This document shows, one piece after another, positions 35,226 to 44,294 of a stretch of 64,000 bases of DNA. Source of the stretch: Arcicella sp040387735 (GTDB lineage: Bacteria > Bacteroidota > Bacteroidia > Cytophagales > Spirosomataceae). The notes beneath the pieces were generated by a model. It searched no databases. It worked only from the letters and a program-made list of their open reading frames with translations, and had not been told where the DNA came from. The stretch lies in NCBI GenBank assembly GCA_040387735.1, contig JAZKDE010000067.1:62001-126000 (forward strand), given 5' to 3'. The number at the start of each line of letters is the position of its first letter. Position 1 is the first letter of the stretch. The position numbers and the translations under genes are program-made.

Positions 35226-36511
35226 TCGAAATTATCATGCCCAAAATGGGCGAAAGTATTATGGAAGCCACCGTTTTAAAGTGGTTGAAAAATGTTGGCG
35301 AACGCATCGAAGTCGATGAATATCTATTGGAAGTTGCCACCGATAAAATTGATACTGAAGTGCCTTCTTCTCACACGGGTATTGTTGCCCAAATACTCGT
35401 TCCAGAAGGAGAAGTTGCTGAAATTGGTAAGCCAATTTGTATCATTGAGACAGAAGGAATTGAGCAGAATGATTTACCAAAACCCGTTCAAATTTCAGAG
35501 AAATTAGAACAAGAAATTGAAGAAATTAAAAATTTAACGGGCATTAATCTCGACCCAATTCCAACGGAAACTCCTTCCAATTCAACAAGTTCAAGATTTT
35601 ATTCTCCTTTAGTTTTGAGTATTTGTAAAGAAGAAAACATTTCTCATATTGAATTAGAAAATATTGCTGGTTCTGGTGCAGATGGAAGAGTAACGAAACA
35701 CGATATTTTTACGTATTTAGAAAATAGAACGTCCGATATTCCCAAAATAACATTTTCTAAAACCGAAGAAATCAAAGCAAAACCAGTTGTTGTTTCTGGT
35801 AATGATGAAATTATTCAAATGGATAGAATGCGTAAAATGATTGCCGATCGCATGGTTGATTCGGTACGCATTGCTCCACACGTTACATCGTTTGTTGAAA
35901 CAGATATGACTAACATTGCCATTTGGCGTAATGGTATCAAAGATTCATTCAAAAAGCAATACGGTGAAAATATTACTTATACGCCTATTTTGGTAGAAGC
36001 AATTGTGAAAGCCATTAAGGATTTTCCGCAAATAAATGCTTCAGTTGAGGGCGATAAAATTATTGTCAAACGAAATATTAATATCGGAATGGCGGTAGCT
36101 TTACCGAGCGGTAATTTAATTGTGCCTGTTATTCACCAAGCAGATTCGTATAATTTGGTAGGACTGACAAAAAAAATCAATGACTTATCCAAACGAGCGA
36201 GAGAAAACAAATTGAAACCCGAAGATTTAGAAGGTGGAACGTACACATTTTCAAATATTGGCACTTTCGGAAATATCATGGGAACGCCAATTATTGTTCA
36301 GCCACAAGTGGCAATTATGGCTTTTGGGGCAATCCAGAAAAAACCAGCCGTTATAGAAACACCTCAAGGTGATTTGTTAGGAATTCGTCAAAAAATGTTT
36401 ATCTCACACTCTTATGACCATCGGGTTGTTGATGGTTCATTGGGCGGACAATTTGTAAAGCGAGTTTCGGACTATTTAGAAGGCTTTGAGATTGATAGAA
36501 AATTATTGTAG
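35216..36511 (+). CDS. 2-oxo-acid dehydrogenase E2, dihydrolipoamide acyltransferase
   Basis: 431 residues. Residues 1-80 are a lipoyl domain with the lipoylated Lys in EVATDKIDTEV (near 43). A peripheral-subunit-binding domain follows at about 125-160 (YSPLVLSICKEENISHIELENIAGSGADGR). The catalytic domain ends with SHSYDHRVVDG, the H-x3-D active site. The substrate (pyruvate, 2-oxoglutarate or branched-chain) cannot be told from these motifs; E1 and E3 genes are not adjacent. It overlaps cinA by 10 bp and is followed by a strong bidirectional terminator. Confidence 0.93.
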   Translation: MSLIEIIMPKMGESIMEATVLKWLKNVGERIEVDEYLLEVATDKIDTEVPSSHTGIVAQILVPEGEVAEIGKPICIIETEGIEQNDLPKPVQISEKLEQEIEEIKNLTGINLDPIPTETPSNSTSSRFYSPLVLSICKEENISHIELENIAGSGADGRVTKHDIFTYLENRTSDIPKITFSKTEEIKAKPVVVSGNDEIIQMDRMRKMIADRMVDSVRIAPHVTSFVETDMTNIAIWRNGIKDSFKKQYGENITYTPILVEAIVKAIKDFPQINASVEGDKIIVKRNINIGMAVALPSGNLIVPVIHQADSYNLVGLTKKINDLSKRARENKLKPEDLEGGTYTFSNIGTFGNIMGTPIIVQPQVAIMAFGAIQKKPAVIETPQGDLLGIRQKMFISHSYDHRVVDGSLGGQFVKRVSDYLEGFEIDRKLL

Positions 36512-36520
36512 AATATGCTT

Positions 36521-36570
36521 TCAACATAAAAAATCCCGAAAGATATATCTTTCGGGATTTTTTATGTTGA
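36521..36570. terminator. Bidirectional terminator between the E2 and desaturase genes
   Basis: A 50-bp perfect palindrome (TCAACATAAAAAATCCCGAA ... TTCGGGATTTTTTATGTTGA) centred on ATAT, with T-tracts on both strands. Confidence 0.9.
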
Positions 36571-36583
36571 AACTATTTCAAAT

Positions 36584-37348
36584 TTAAAACTCTGCATCGG
36601 CAGGTTTACTCAAATTTGGTTTAATAATTCTCACCCAAGTCAATAACTTAATCATTGGATAAGTTGGGTCAAATTCGTACCATTTCGAAGCGAAATTCAT
36701 ACTATTTGGTAATTTGTGATGGTTATTTTGGAATAATTCTCCCATCATCAAAAAGTCAAAAATTAATGAATTCTTAGATTTGTCGTTATTATCATGATTC
36801 TGATATCCGTATTTATGACCTGACCAATTGACAATAGCTCCGTGAACTGGCCCCATTAAAAAATGAACTGGTAACAAAAAGAAAAATGCCCAGTGCATAT
36901 CAAAATAAACGTAGGCTGCCACGTACATTAACACATAAGCAATCCCCCAACCCAAACGAGAAGCCCAATGGTCACCTAATTTCTCAATCGTCTTAGAAAA
37001 AGGATAATTATGGTCAAAGCGTTCTTCAATTTTCGTTTTACTATTAATCAAAGCGTTATAAATATCCTTAGTTTTCCACATCATCGTAAATACATTACTC
37101 GAAAAGTGCGGTGAGTGTGGGTCTTTTTCAGTATCACTAAAAGCGTGGTGCATACGGTGTAGAATGGCGTATGCTCTCGGACTCAAATACGAAGAACCCT
37201 GCGAAATATAAGTAAGAAGATAGAAGAATTTTTCCCAAAATGGATTCATCAAAAACATCTTGTGAGCCGAATAACGATGTAAAAAGAACGTTTGACTAAA
37301 TAAAGATAAATACCAATGAATGATGAAAGCGGGCAATACTAATTGCAT
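36584..37348 (-). CDS. Acyl-CoA/acyl-lipid desaturase
   Basis: 254 residues, membrane-bound di-iron desaturase. The three His boxes are HRYSAH (about 24-29), HRMHH (about 64-68) and NNHHK in the C-terminal third, in the order and spacing of delta-9-type desaturases of the Bacteroidota. About four hydrophobic segments surround them. The enzyme introduces a double bond into a fatty-acyl chain with O2 and reducing power. Regiospecificity cannot be told. Convergent with the E2 gene across a palindromic terminator. ATG at 37348. Confidence 0.88.
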   Translation of the reverse strand: MQLVLPAFIIHWYLSLFSQTFFLHRYSAHKMFLMNPFWEKFFYLLTYISQGSSYLSPRAYAILHRMHHAFSDTEKDPHSPHFSSNVFTMMWKTKDIYNALINSKTKIEERFDHNYPFSKTIEKLGDHWASRLGWGIAYVLMYVAAYVYFDMHWAFFFLLPVHFLMGPVHGAIVNWSGHKYGYQNHDNNDKSKNSLIFDFLMMGELFQNNHHKLPNSMNFASKWYEFDPTYPMIKLLTWVRIIKPNLSKPADAEF

Positions 37349-37434
37349 ATAATAGATTGTTTAATGTTCTACAAAATTACTATTTGTTGAGGTAAAAGGT
37401 TCATACTTAACCTCATTTCTGACAAATGTCTGCT

Positions 37435-38178
37435 TTAATCAACTGTAAGAGCGTAAGTCAGCAAATTTGCTCCCATTTGAAGGGCTTTTTGACGGATTGA
37501 ATCGGGGTCATTATAAACACTTTGATCTTCCCAACCATTTCCTAAATCACATTCATAACTATAAAAACAAACCAAACGACCTTCATAAATCAAACCAAAA
37601 CCTTGTGGAGGCTTATTATCGTGTTCATGAATTTTTGGCAAACCATTCGTAAACTTAAACTTTTGATTATAAACTGGGTGGTTAAAAGGTAATTCGACAA
37701 AACTCAATTCGGGAAAAACCTTTTTCATTTCTCTACGTATAAATTTATCTAAGCCATAATTATCGTCCACGTGCAGAAAACCGCCACTGATAAGATATTT
37801 TCGGAGATTCAATGCTTCCGATTCCGTAAAAACAATATTTCCATGACCCGTTAAATGCACAAATGGATACGTAAAAAGTTCAGGACTTGATGGTTCTACA
37901 ATGTCTTCCTCAGCGGAAATATTTGTTCGTAAGTTACTATTACAAAACTTGATAAGATTTCCTAAAGACGTTTTGTTACAATACCAATCACCTCCTCCAC
38001 CGTACTTCATTTTGGCAATTTTAAATGAGCTTTGAGCGTTTATCAGTGAACAGTTAGCAATTAACAGTAAACAGAATCCAAAACGCAAAGTTGACTGAGA
38101 AAGACCAACTATTTTCTCTAAAAACCAGTTTCTCACCACTGATAACTGATAACTAATCACTGATAACTGTACTTTCAT
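37435..38178 (-). CDS. DUF4159 protein with a repeat-derived signal peptide
   Basis: 247 residues from ATG 38178, which overlaps the rsmE stop as ATGA; a longer frame from 38208 would enter rsmE. The N-terminal 48 residues (MKVQLSVISYQLSVV... LLLIANCSLINAQ) are encoded by seven-base-phased repeats and include a signal-peptide-like core cut after NAQ. The mature part (FKIAKMKYGGGGDWYCN, LTGHGNIVFTESEALNLRKYLISGG, HVDDNYGLDKFIRREMKKVFPE, FKFTNGLPKIHEHDNKPPQGFGL) is a DUF4159 domain, a glutamine-amidotransferase-like fold as I recall. Function unknown. Confidence 0.82.
   Translation of the reverse strand: MKVQLSVISYQLSVVRNWFLEKIVGLSQSTLRFGFCLLLIANCSLINAQSSFKIAKMKYGGGGDWYCNKTSLGNLIKFCNSNLRTNISAEEDIVEPSSPELFTYPFVHLTGHGNIVFTESEALNLRKYLISGGFLHVDDNYGLDKFIRREMKKVFPELSFVELPFNHPVYNQKFKFTNGLPKIHEHDNKPPQGFGLIYEGRLVCFYSYECDLGNGWEDQSVYNDPDSIRQKALQMGANLLTYALTVD
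38040..38076. repeat. Heptamer-phased repeat block inside the DUF4159 gene
   Basis: Plus strand TATCAGTGAACAGTTAGCAA followed by TTAACAGTAAACAG: imperfect seven-base units (ACAGTTA, GCAATTA, ACAGTAA). It encodes the hydrophobic core of the predicted signal peptide. Confidence 0.55.
38138..38170. repeat. Heptamer-phased repeat block at the start of the DUF4159 gene
   Basis: Units of CTGATAA: ACTGATAACTGATAACTAAT, then CACTGATAACTGT. It encodes LSVISYQLSV at the N-terminus. Confidence 0.6.
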
Positions 38179-38879
38179 AACTGATTGATAATATTTAAGG
38201 TATGACAAGCGACTAATCCTGCGGTTTCGGTTCTCAATCGGCTTTCTCCCAATGTTACGGGAGCAAAACCTTTTTCGATAGCTTGTTTAATTTCGTCTTC
38301 GTTAAAATCTCCTTCTGGACCAATCAAAATGGCGTAATTTCCTTTTGGTTGTGCTACTTGTTGGATTAATTTTCTATCGCCTTCCTCTAAGTGAGCAATC
38401 ATTTTTTGAGATTCAGCAATATCTTTTTTCAAAAACTCTTTCCAAGAAATCATTTCATTAATTTTGGGCAAAAAAGCTTTTAAAGACTGTTTCATCGCTC
38501 CAACCGCTATTTTTTCTATTCTTACTGTCTTAATTTCTTTCCTTTCAGAATAACGAGTTTGAATAAAAGAAATTTCATTGATGCCAATTTCTACACATTT
38601 CTCGACCATCCATTCAATTCTATCCAAATTTTTGGTCGGTGCAATAATCAAGTGAATGTAATAATCATTGATTCCGAAGTTGAAATGCTCTTCAATGATT
38701 TTTAGCTCACACTTTTTTTCGTGAGGCGTTTTTATTTGGCACTTAAAAAAACCACCTTTTCCATCAACTACATTTAGCAAATCTCCTGCCGAAAGTCGTA
38801 AAACCTTAATAGCGTGACGAGATTCTTCTTCGTTGAGTTTAAGGGTTTCTTTTATATTTGGTTCAAAAAAAATATTCAT
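38175..38879 (-). CDS. rsmE: RsmE, 16S rRNA (uracil-1498-N3)-methyltransferase
   Basis: 234 residues. The N-terminal PUA-like domain starts MNIFFEPNIKETLKLNEEES. The SPOUT methyltransferase domain has LIIAPTKNLDRIEWMVEKCVEIG and the knot motifs AILIGPEGDFNEDEI and LGESRLRTETAGLVACHTLN, which bind S-adenosylmethionine. It methylates U1498 of 16S rRNA in the small subunit. Its stop overlaps the DUF4159 start by four bases (ATGA), suggesting coupled translation. ATG at 38879. Confidence 0.94.
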   Translation of the reverse strand: MNIFFEPNIKETLKLNEEESRHAIKVLRLSAGDLLNVVDGKGGFFKCQIKTPHEKKCELKIIEEHFNFGINDYYIHLIIAPTKNLDRIEWMVEKCVEIGINEISFIQTRYSERKEIKTVRIEKIAVGAMKQSLKAFLPKINEMISWKEFLKKDIAESQKMIAHLEEGDRKLIQQVAQPKGNYAILIGPEGDFNEDEIKQAIEKGFAPVTLGESRLRTETAGLVACHTLNIINQL

Positions 38880-39039
38880 TTATGATGGTTTTCTATGAGA
38901 TTCCATTTTCAAAGATTTTCTGCTATTTATAAATTAACAAATAAACTGAACCTAAAAGGTTTAGATAAACCCCTGTTTTTCAATAAGCTAACCATTAAAA
39001 ATCTGCTTTACAAAGTATTTATCAAATTACAATCTAAGG

Positions 39040-40239
39040 TCAAATATCGTACCTAATTTTACTGTTTTTGAGACATTTCATTGCCTGCGTTATTCCCGAA
39101 ATGGTTAATGGAAACATTCTGTTTTCTGACCAATCTCTGATAATTTTAATGCTTTGGGTATATTGCCAATAACCCGAAGTCGTTGGATTTAGCCACACTA
39201 AATTGGGAAAATGGTCGCTCAATTTTTGTAACCATGTCAAGCCCGATTCCTCGTTATAATGCTCAATACTGCCACGTGGCGAAGTAATTTCGTAAGTTGC
39301 CATTGAGGCATCACCCACCACAACTACCTTCCAATCTTGATTATATTTATGGAGAATTTCCCAAGTCGAAACTCGTTCTCCCCTCCTCTCATTATCTTTC
39401 CAAAGTGTTTCGTAAATGCAATTATGAAAATACAAATGCTCTAAATTTTTGAATTGATATTTTGCTGCCGAAAACAATTCGGAACACAATTCTATGTAAT
39501 CATCCATCGAGCCACCAACATCCAAAAGCAATAAAACCTTCACTTTATTCTTTTTAGAGGCTTGCATTTTAATGTCCAACAATCCTGCATTACGTGAAGT
39601 TTCTTGAATTGTTCCTTCCAAATCCAGTTCATCTTCAACGCCTTCACGAGTGAGAATACGTAAACGACGTAAAGCCATTTTGATATTTCGAGTATTTAAT
39701 TCGAGGTCATCATCGTAGTTTTTAAACTCACGGTCTTCCCAAACTTTTACGGCACTTCGTTGTCCTCCCGATTTATTATTGCCAATTTTTACACCTTCGG
39801 GATTATAACCATTATTACCAAACGGTGAAGTTCCATTTGTTCCAATCCATTTATTGCCTCCTTCGTGACGCTCTTTTTGTTCCTCAAATAATTCCTTCAA
39901 ACGGTCTAAAAGTTGTTCTAAACCGCCCATTGACTCAATTTTAGCTTTTTCTTCTTCCGAAAACTCTCGACTCAAATTCTGTTTTAACCAATCTTCAGGA
40001 ATTAAAGCAAACAACTCAGCACCAATTTTAGAAACATCTTTAAAATACTGTCCGAACAAGACATCAAAGCGGTCTAAAAATATCTCATTTTTAACAAAAA
40101 TGGTTTTACTCAAATAATAAAAATCAGTCGTATCATATTCCACAACGTCTTTATCCAATGCTTCCAAAAGCGTCAGATATTCCGTAATGGTGACGGGGAG
40201 TTTGTTATTTTTTAAGTATAAGAAGAAGTCGAGGAACAT
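39040..40239 (-). CDS. VWA (CoxE-like) domain protein paired with a MoxR ATPase
   Basis: 399 residues. The N-terminal ~190 residues are helical (FFLYLKNNKLPVTITEYLTLLEAL) with a charged, Gly/Asn-rich linker near 120-180. The metal-ion-dependent adhesion site is LLLDVGGSMDD near residue 237 (DxGxS), followed by VVVGDASMATYEI further on, so the VWA domain should bind a divalent metal and a partner. MoxR-VWA pairs act as chaperone-like assembly systems for metal cofactors or complexes; the client is unknown here. It follows the MoxR gene by 73 bp. Confidence 0.88.
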   Translation of the reverse strand: MFLDFFLYLKNNKLPVTITEYLTLLEALDKDVVEYDTTDFYYLSKTIFVKNEIFLDRFDVLFGQYFKDVSKIGAELFALIPEDWLKQNLSREFSEEEKAKIESMGGLEQLLDRLKELFEEQKERHEGGNKWIGTNGTSPFGNNGYNPEGVKIGNNKSGGQRSAVKVWEDREFKNYDDDLELNTRNIKMALRRLRILTREGVEDELDLEGTIQETSRNAGLLDIKMQASKKNKVKVLLLLDVGGSMDDYIELCSELFSAAKYQFKNLEHLYFHNCIYETLWKDNERRGERVSTWEILHKYNQDWKVVVVGDASMATYEITSPRGSIEHYNEESGLTWLQKLSDHFPNLVWLNPTTSGYWQYTQSIKIIRDWSENRMFPLTISGITQAMKCLKNSKIRYDI

Positions 40240-40312
40240 GAGTTGATATTCTAAACCTAAATATTCAGAGATTTAATGGCCGATTCTCGAATTGGGATCT
40301 TCGAGCTACATT

Positions 40313-41155
40313 TCAATAAGGTCGTTTAGTCTTATTCCTAATCGCTTCATACAAACCTGTATCTTGTTCATTTTTCAATAAAGCCCCGATGTATGGTGGA
40401 ATTTCTGTACTGTGCTGAAAATCTTCTAACAAATCGGCGGAAACTTTACCAACTAAAAGTAATTTTATCCAATCAATTAATTCCGAAGTTGAAGGTTTTT
40501 TCTTTAAGGCTTTTATATCTCTAATGCCATAAAATATTGCCATTGTGTTCGTTATCAATTTTTCTTCTAAAGCTGGATAATGAACATCAACGATTTGTTT
40601 CATCGTTTCACGGTCAGGGAAAGAAATGTAATGGAAGAAACAACGACGTAGAAACGCATCGGGTAGTTCCTTTTCGTTATTGGAAGTAATGATAATGATT
40701 GGACGATGTTTGGCTTTGATGGTACGTTTTAGTTCGTAACAGTAAAACTCCATTTTGTCCAATTCATTCAATAAATCGTTGGGAAATTCAATGTCAGCTT
40801 TATCAATTTCGTCAATCAGCAAAACAACTTGCTCTTCCGAATCAAATGCCTCCCAAAGTTTCCCTTTTTTGATATAATGTTCAATATCATTGATGTCTCC
40901 ATCACTCAATTGCGAATCTCGCAGACGAGCAACGGCGTCGTATTCGTACAAACCTTGTTGGGCAGTCGTCGTTGATTTTACATTCCAAGAATAAAGGGAT
41001 TTACCTAAAGCGGCTGCAACTTCATAGGCCAAAAGTGTTTTGCCTGTTCCAGGTTCACCTTTTATTAAAAGTGGCTTTTGCAGAGTTACAGCAGCATTTA
41101 CGGCTACTTGTAAAGCACGAGTTGCGATGTAGTTTTCAGTTCCTTGGAATGACAT
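40313..41155 (-). CDS. MoxR-family AAA+ ATPase
   Basis: 280 residues. Walker A GEPGTGKT near 34-41, Walker B VVLLIDEIDKAD near 107-118, then TSNNEKELPDAFLRRCFFHY with sensor 1 and the arginine finger, all typical of MoxR/RavA-like AAA+ proteins. It acts with the downstream VWA protein. The gene follows the acidic hypothetical gene by 94 bp, a gap filled by a hairpin, and precedes the VWA gene by 73 bp. Confidence 0.92.
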   Translation of the reverse strand: MSFQGTENYIATRALQVAVNAAVTLQKPLLIKGEPGTGKTLLAYEVAAALGKSLYSWNVKSTTTAQQGLYEYDAVARLRDSQLSDGDINDIEHYIKKGKLWEAFDSEEQVVLLIDEIDKADIEFPNDLLNELDKMEFYCYELKRTIKAKHRPIIIITSNNEKELPDAFLRRCFFHYISFPDRETMKQIVDVHYPALEEKLITNTMAIFYGIRDIKALKKKPSTSELIDWIKLLLVGKVSADLLEDFQHSTEIPPYIGALLKNEQDTGLYEAIRNKTKRPY

Positions 41156-41193
41156 GGGTAGGCAATTTGTGAGTTGTGAATTATTTAATTATA

Positions 41194-41239
41194 ATTGAGC
41201 GATTTGTAATTTAATTCACTAAATCACAAATCACTCAAT
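41194..41239. terminator. Imperfect inverted repeat before the MoxR gene
   Basis: ATTGAGCGATTTGT pairs with ACAAATCACTCAAT apart from one mismatch, around an 18-base loop. It separates the acidic-protein stop from the MoxR start. There is no U-tract, so it may be a repeat-derived hairpin rather than a terminator; neighbouring bases are seven-base phased. Confidence 0.35.
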
Positions 41240-41249
41240 CATAATTATC

Positions 41250-41813
41250 TTAGTCTTCAAAATCAGTTTTAAAAGAATACATTACTGGATCCAGCTTGAG
41301 CGTACCAGCTAAATAATCATCTACAAATTTTGTAACCACAGAATCGTCTATTTCATCAACGTTCAAGCAAACGTCCAAACCAATTCCAAACTCGAAATTT
41401 TCGTCAACTTCTAAGTGTTCCGAAAGTTTAACTTCTTCGTTTTCTTCTATTTCTTCAATCAATTCAGTGATGTACAATTCCACCTCTTCGTCCATCTCAT
41501 CATTGGCTTCGTAGGTTTCATCACGGTTTTCCATCGGAACGTACAAAGGATAAGTTTTTAAGGCCTTTCTTTCGGCAGTTTCATAGACAATACTGTTAAA
41601 ATGCAATCTCAATGAATAGATAACTGCATCAAAAATAGCCTCTTGACCTTTATAATTTCCAATAAATTGGACGTGAACAAATTCTTCTAAATGATCAGGT
41701 TCATCATTTAGTTCTTCTTCAAAATATACAAACTTCTTCCCTGCTTCCTTACACTCACTTTTTAATAGCTCAATTTCCTTAGGGTCAAGTCCGGGATTAT
41801 TTTTTAATGACAT
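41250..41813 (-). CDS. Acidic conserved hypothetical protein
   Basis: 187 residues, very rich in Glu and Asp, especially in 95-155 (DEMDEEVELYITELIEEIEE region), with no signal peptide or membrane helix. I recognise no domain. The start (MSLKNNPGLDPKEIELLK) and C-terminal FVDDYLAGTLKLDPVMYSF look conserved rather than random. It is the first gene of the run ending in MoxR and VWA, so it may be an accessory or client of that chaperone system; that is inference from order only. ATG at 41813. Confidence 0.7.
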   Translation of the reverse strand: MSLKNNPGLDPKEIELLKSECKEAGKKFVYFEEELNDEPDHLEEFVHVQFIGNYKGQEAIFDAVIYSLRLHFNSIVYETAERKALKTYPLYVPMENRDETYEANDEMDEEVELYITELIEEIEENEEVKLSEHLEVDENFEFGIGLDVCLNVDEIDDSVVTKFVDDYLAGTLKLDPVMYSFKTDFED

Positions 41814-42051
41814 CTTTTATTATATTTGATTTGGATGTAAAGTTAAGAAAAAATGGCACACAGATAACCTCGATGAGCCATAACACAGGCTTAAAAGGAT
41901 TCTTAATCCGATTAAAATTTGAAAATCTGGCAAATTATCCATTTTGAAATAAGTAATTTGCTTTACATTGTTAATGTCAACGTAAAATTCAATTCTTTCA
42001 AATCTGTATTCCGAAGTGACAACGAGTGTCATCTGCATACCAAAAAAAATC

Positions 42052-44294
42052 TTATCTAATCAATAATAACTCACGATATTTTGGTAATGGCCATTCATCA
42101 TCGTCAACAATCAATTCTAATTTATCGACGCAGTATCTAATTTCCTCGAAATAATCTTTGACTTTGGTACTATATAATCTTGCTCTTTCGGCCGAATCTT
42201 CAATATTATTGGCTTCTTTTCGAGCCTCTGTCATTTCGTCAACTAAATTGTTGATTTTAGAAGTGTAAATAGATATCTTTTTAATGATTTCTATAGTCGG
42301 CGCAAAATATTGAGGATCAATTCCAATTTCTTTTTGTCCACGCACATTATCAACTAATTGCGTTTGGTATTTTAACGATGTTGACATAATGTGATTTATT
42401 GCCAAATCACCAATAACACGAGATTCAATTTGAATTTTCTTGATATAATTTTCAATTTCAATTTCGTAACGTGCGTGCATTTCAACCTCGCTAAAAATGC
42501 CATATTTTGAAAACAATTCTAAAGCAGAAGGTTCTAAATATTTAATTAGTGCTTCTGGTGTCGTTTTGAGATTTGATAATCCACGACCTTCGGCTTCTTT
42601 AACCCAATCCTCCGAATATCCATTTCCTTCAAAAAGGATTTTCTTAGAATGTGTCACGTATTTTTTCAAAACTTCCACAATCGCTAATTCCTTTTTAACG
42701 CCTTTTTCNNNNNNNNNNAAGCATCAACTTCTTCTCTAAATTTGAATAACTGATTGGCAACAATCGTATTCAAAATCGTCATTGGTGTTGCTGAATTGGC
42801 AGAAGAACCAACCGCACGGAATTCAAATTTATTTCCAGTAAATGCAAAAGGGGAAGTTCTGTTTCTATCCGTATTATCTAAAAGAAGAGCAGGAATTTTA
42901 TTAATTCCCAAACGTAAATACACGTTATCACCTTTTTCTAATTTAATATCGTGCATTTCTGAAAGATTTTCTAAATCATTCAACACTCTTGTCATTTCCG
43001 TTCCGATAAAAATCGAAACAATAGCAGGCGGAGCTTCATTGGCACCCAAACGGTGTTCATTACCCGCTGATGCTATTGAAGCTCTTAATAAATCTGCATG
43101 GTCGTGGACAGCTTTAATCGTATTAACAAAGAACGTCAAGAAACGTAAATTTTCTTTTGGCTTCGTTGAAGGTCCTAAAAGGTTAATTCCTGTATCCGTA
43201 GCCAAAGCCCAGTTATTGTGTTTCCCCGAACCGTTGATTCCTGCAAATGGTTTTTCGTGAAAAAGTACCCGCATTTTGTGTTTTGCAGCAACTTTATTCA
43301 TTAAGTCCATCAATAAAGCATTGTGATCGCACGCTAAGTTAGCTTCTTCAAAAGTTGGAGCAACTTCAAATTGTGCGGGAGCAACCTCATTATGACGTGT
43401 GCGTACTGGCATACCCAATTTCAAGGCTTCCAGTTCAAAATCAACCATAAATGAATTGACACGAGATGGAATTGACCCGAAATAATGGTCTTCTAATTGC
43501 TGACCTTTTGCTGGCGAGTGACCAAAGACAGTTCTTCCTGACATCAATAAGTCGGGACGAGCATTATACAAAGCTTCATCAATCAAAAAATATTCTTGTT
43601 CAGCCCCCAAAGTAGCGGTTACTTTAGACACTTCACGACTAAAATATTCATTCATTACCTTAGTCGCCGCCTTATCAATCAATTCTCCCGATTTCAACAA
43701 AGGAGTTTTATAATCTAAAGCCTCACCTGTGTAAGACACAAAAACCGAAGGAATACACAACGTAGCCGTTCCCGCTAAATTTTCCATAATGAATGCGGGA
43801 GATGATGGGTCCCAGGCGGTATAACCACGAGCTTCAAAAGTTGAACGAATTCCACCATTTGGAAAAGAAGAAGCATCCGGTTCTTGTTGTACCAAAGCCG
43901 AACCTTTAAACTTTTCCATCGCTTTTCCTTTATTGGTAATATCGAAAAAAGCATCGTGTTTTTCAGCCGTTGTACCCGTTAAAGGTTGAAACCAGTGCGT
44001 ATAATGAGTTGCACCTTTCGACAAAGCCCACGACTTCATAGCAGCAGCAACTTCATCAGCGGCTTCACGGTCAATTTTCTTACCATCCTCAATGGCNNNN
44101 NNNNNNATTATTTTGTTTCTTTGACCATCATATCTAATTTTCAAATAAGCTTCAGGACTCAATAACGAACGCATTACTTCATCGTTGAAGGTATTACTTC
44201 CATAATAATCGGTTACTTTTTCAGTTGGCACTTTCACCGCAACAGGTTGCCGTGTCTGAGCCAATTCGAGGGCTTTAAATCTTGCAATAGCCAT
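42052..44294 (-). CDS. glnN: Glutamine synthetase type III, broken only by two sequence gaps
   Basis: One gene split by two N runs. The first part (MAIARFKALELAQTRQPV..., FQPLTGTTAEKHDAFFD, QQEPDASSFPNGG, SYTGEALDYKTPL, EQEYFLID, FHEKPFAGINGSGKHNNW, NRTSPFAFTGNKFEF) and the last part (FEGNGYSEDW, IESRVIGDLAINH, WPLPKYRELL) line up with the ~730-residue GSIII family. Frame is regained after 42709-42718 if the gap is 2 mod 3 rather than 10, so the break is an assembly artefact. GSIII makes glutamine from glutamate and ammonia with ATP. Divergent from glnA-type GSII; ATG at 44294. Confidence 0.93.
42709..42718. other. Assembly gap (10 N) in the GSIII gene
   Basis: Placeholder gap. Reading EKGVKKELAIVEVLKKYVTH after it continues the GSIII protein only if the true gap is not 10 bases; comparison with family sequence suggests 2-3 residues (5 or 8 bases) are missing. 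Confidence 0.9.
44097..44106. other. Assembly gap (10 N) in the GSIII gene
   Basis: Left of the gap on the plus strand and right of it, the sequences resemble noisy copies of each other (GATGGTCAAAGAAACAAAAT versus GATGGTAAGAAAATTGAC on the minus strand), so a contig end may overlap its neighbour and the gap may be false. Confidence 0.85.

Noticed and set aside
41820..42038. 72-residue open frame on the minus strand between the GSIII and acidic-protein genes
   Set aside because: No recognisable sequence. The space fits an ordinary intergenic region.
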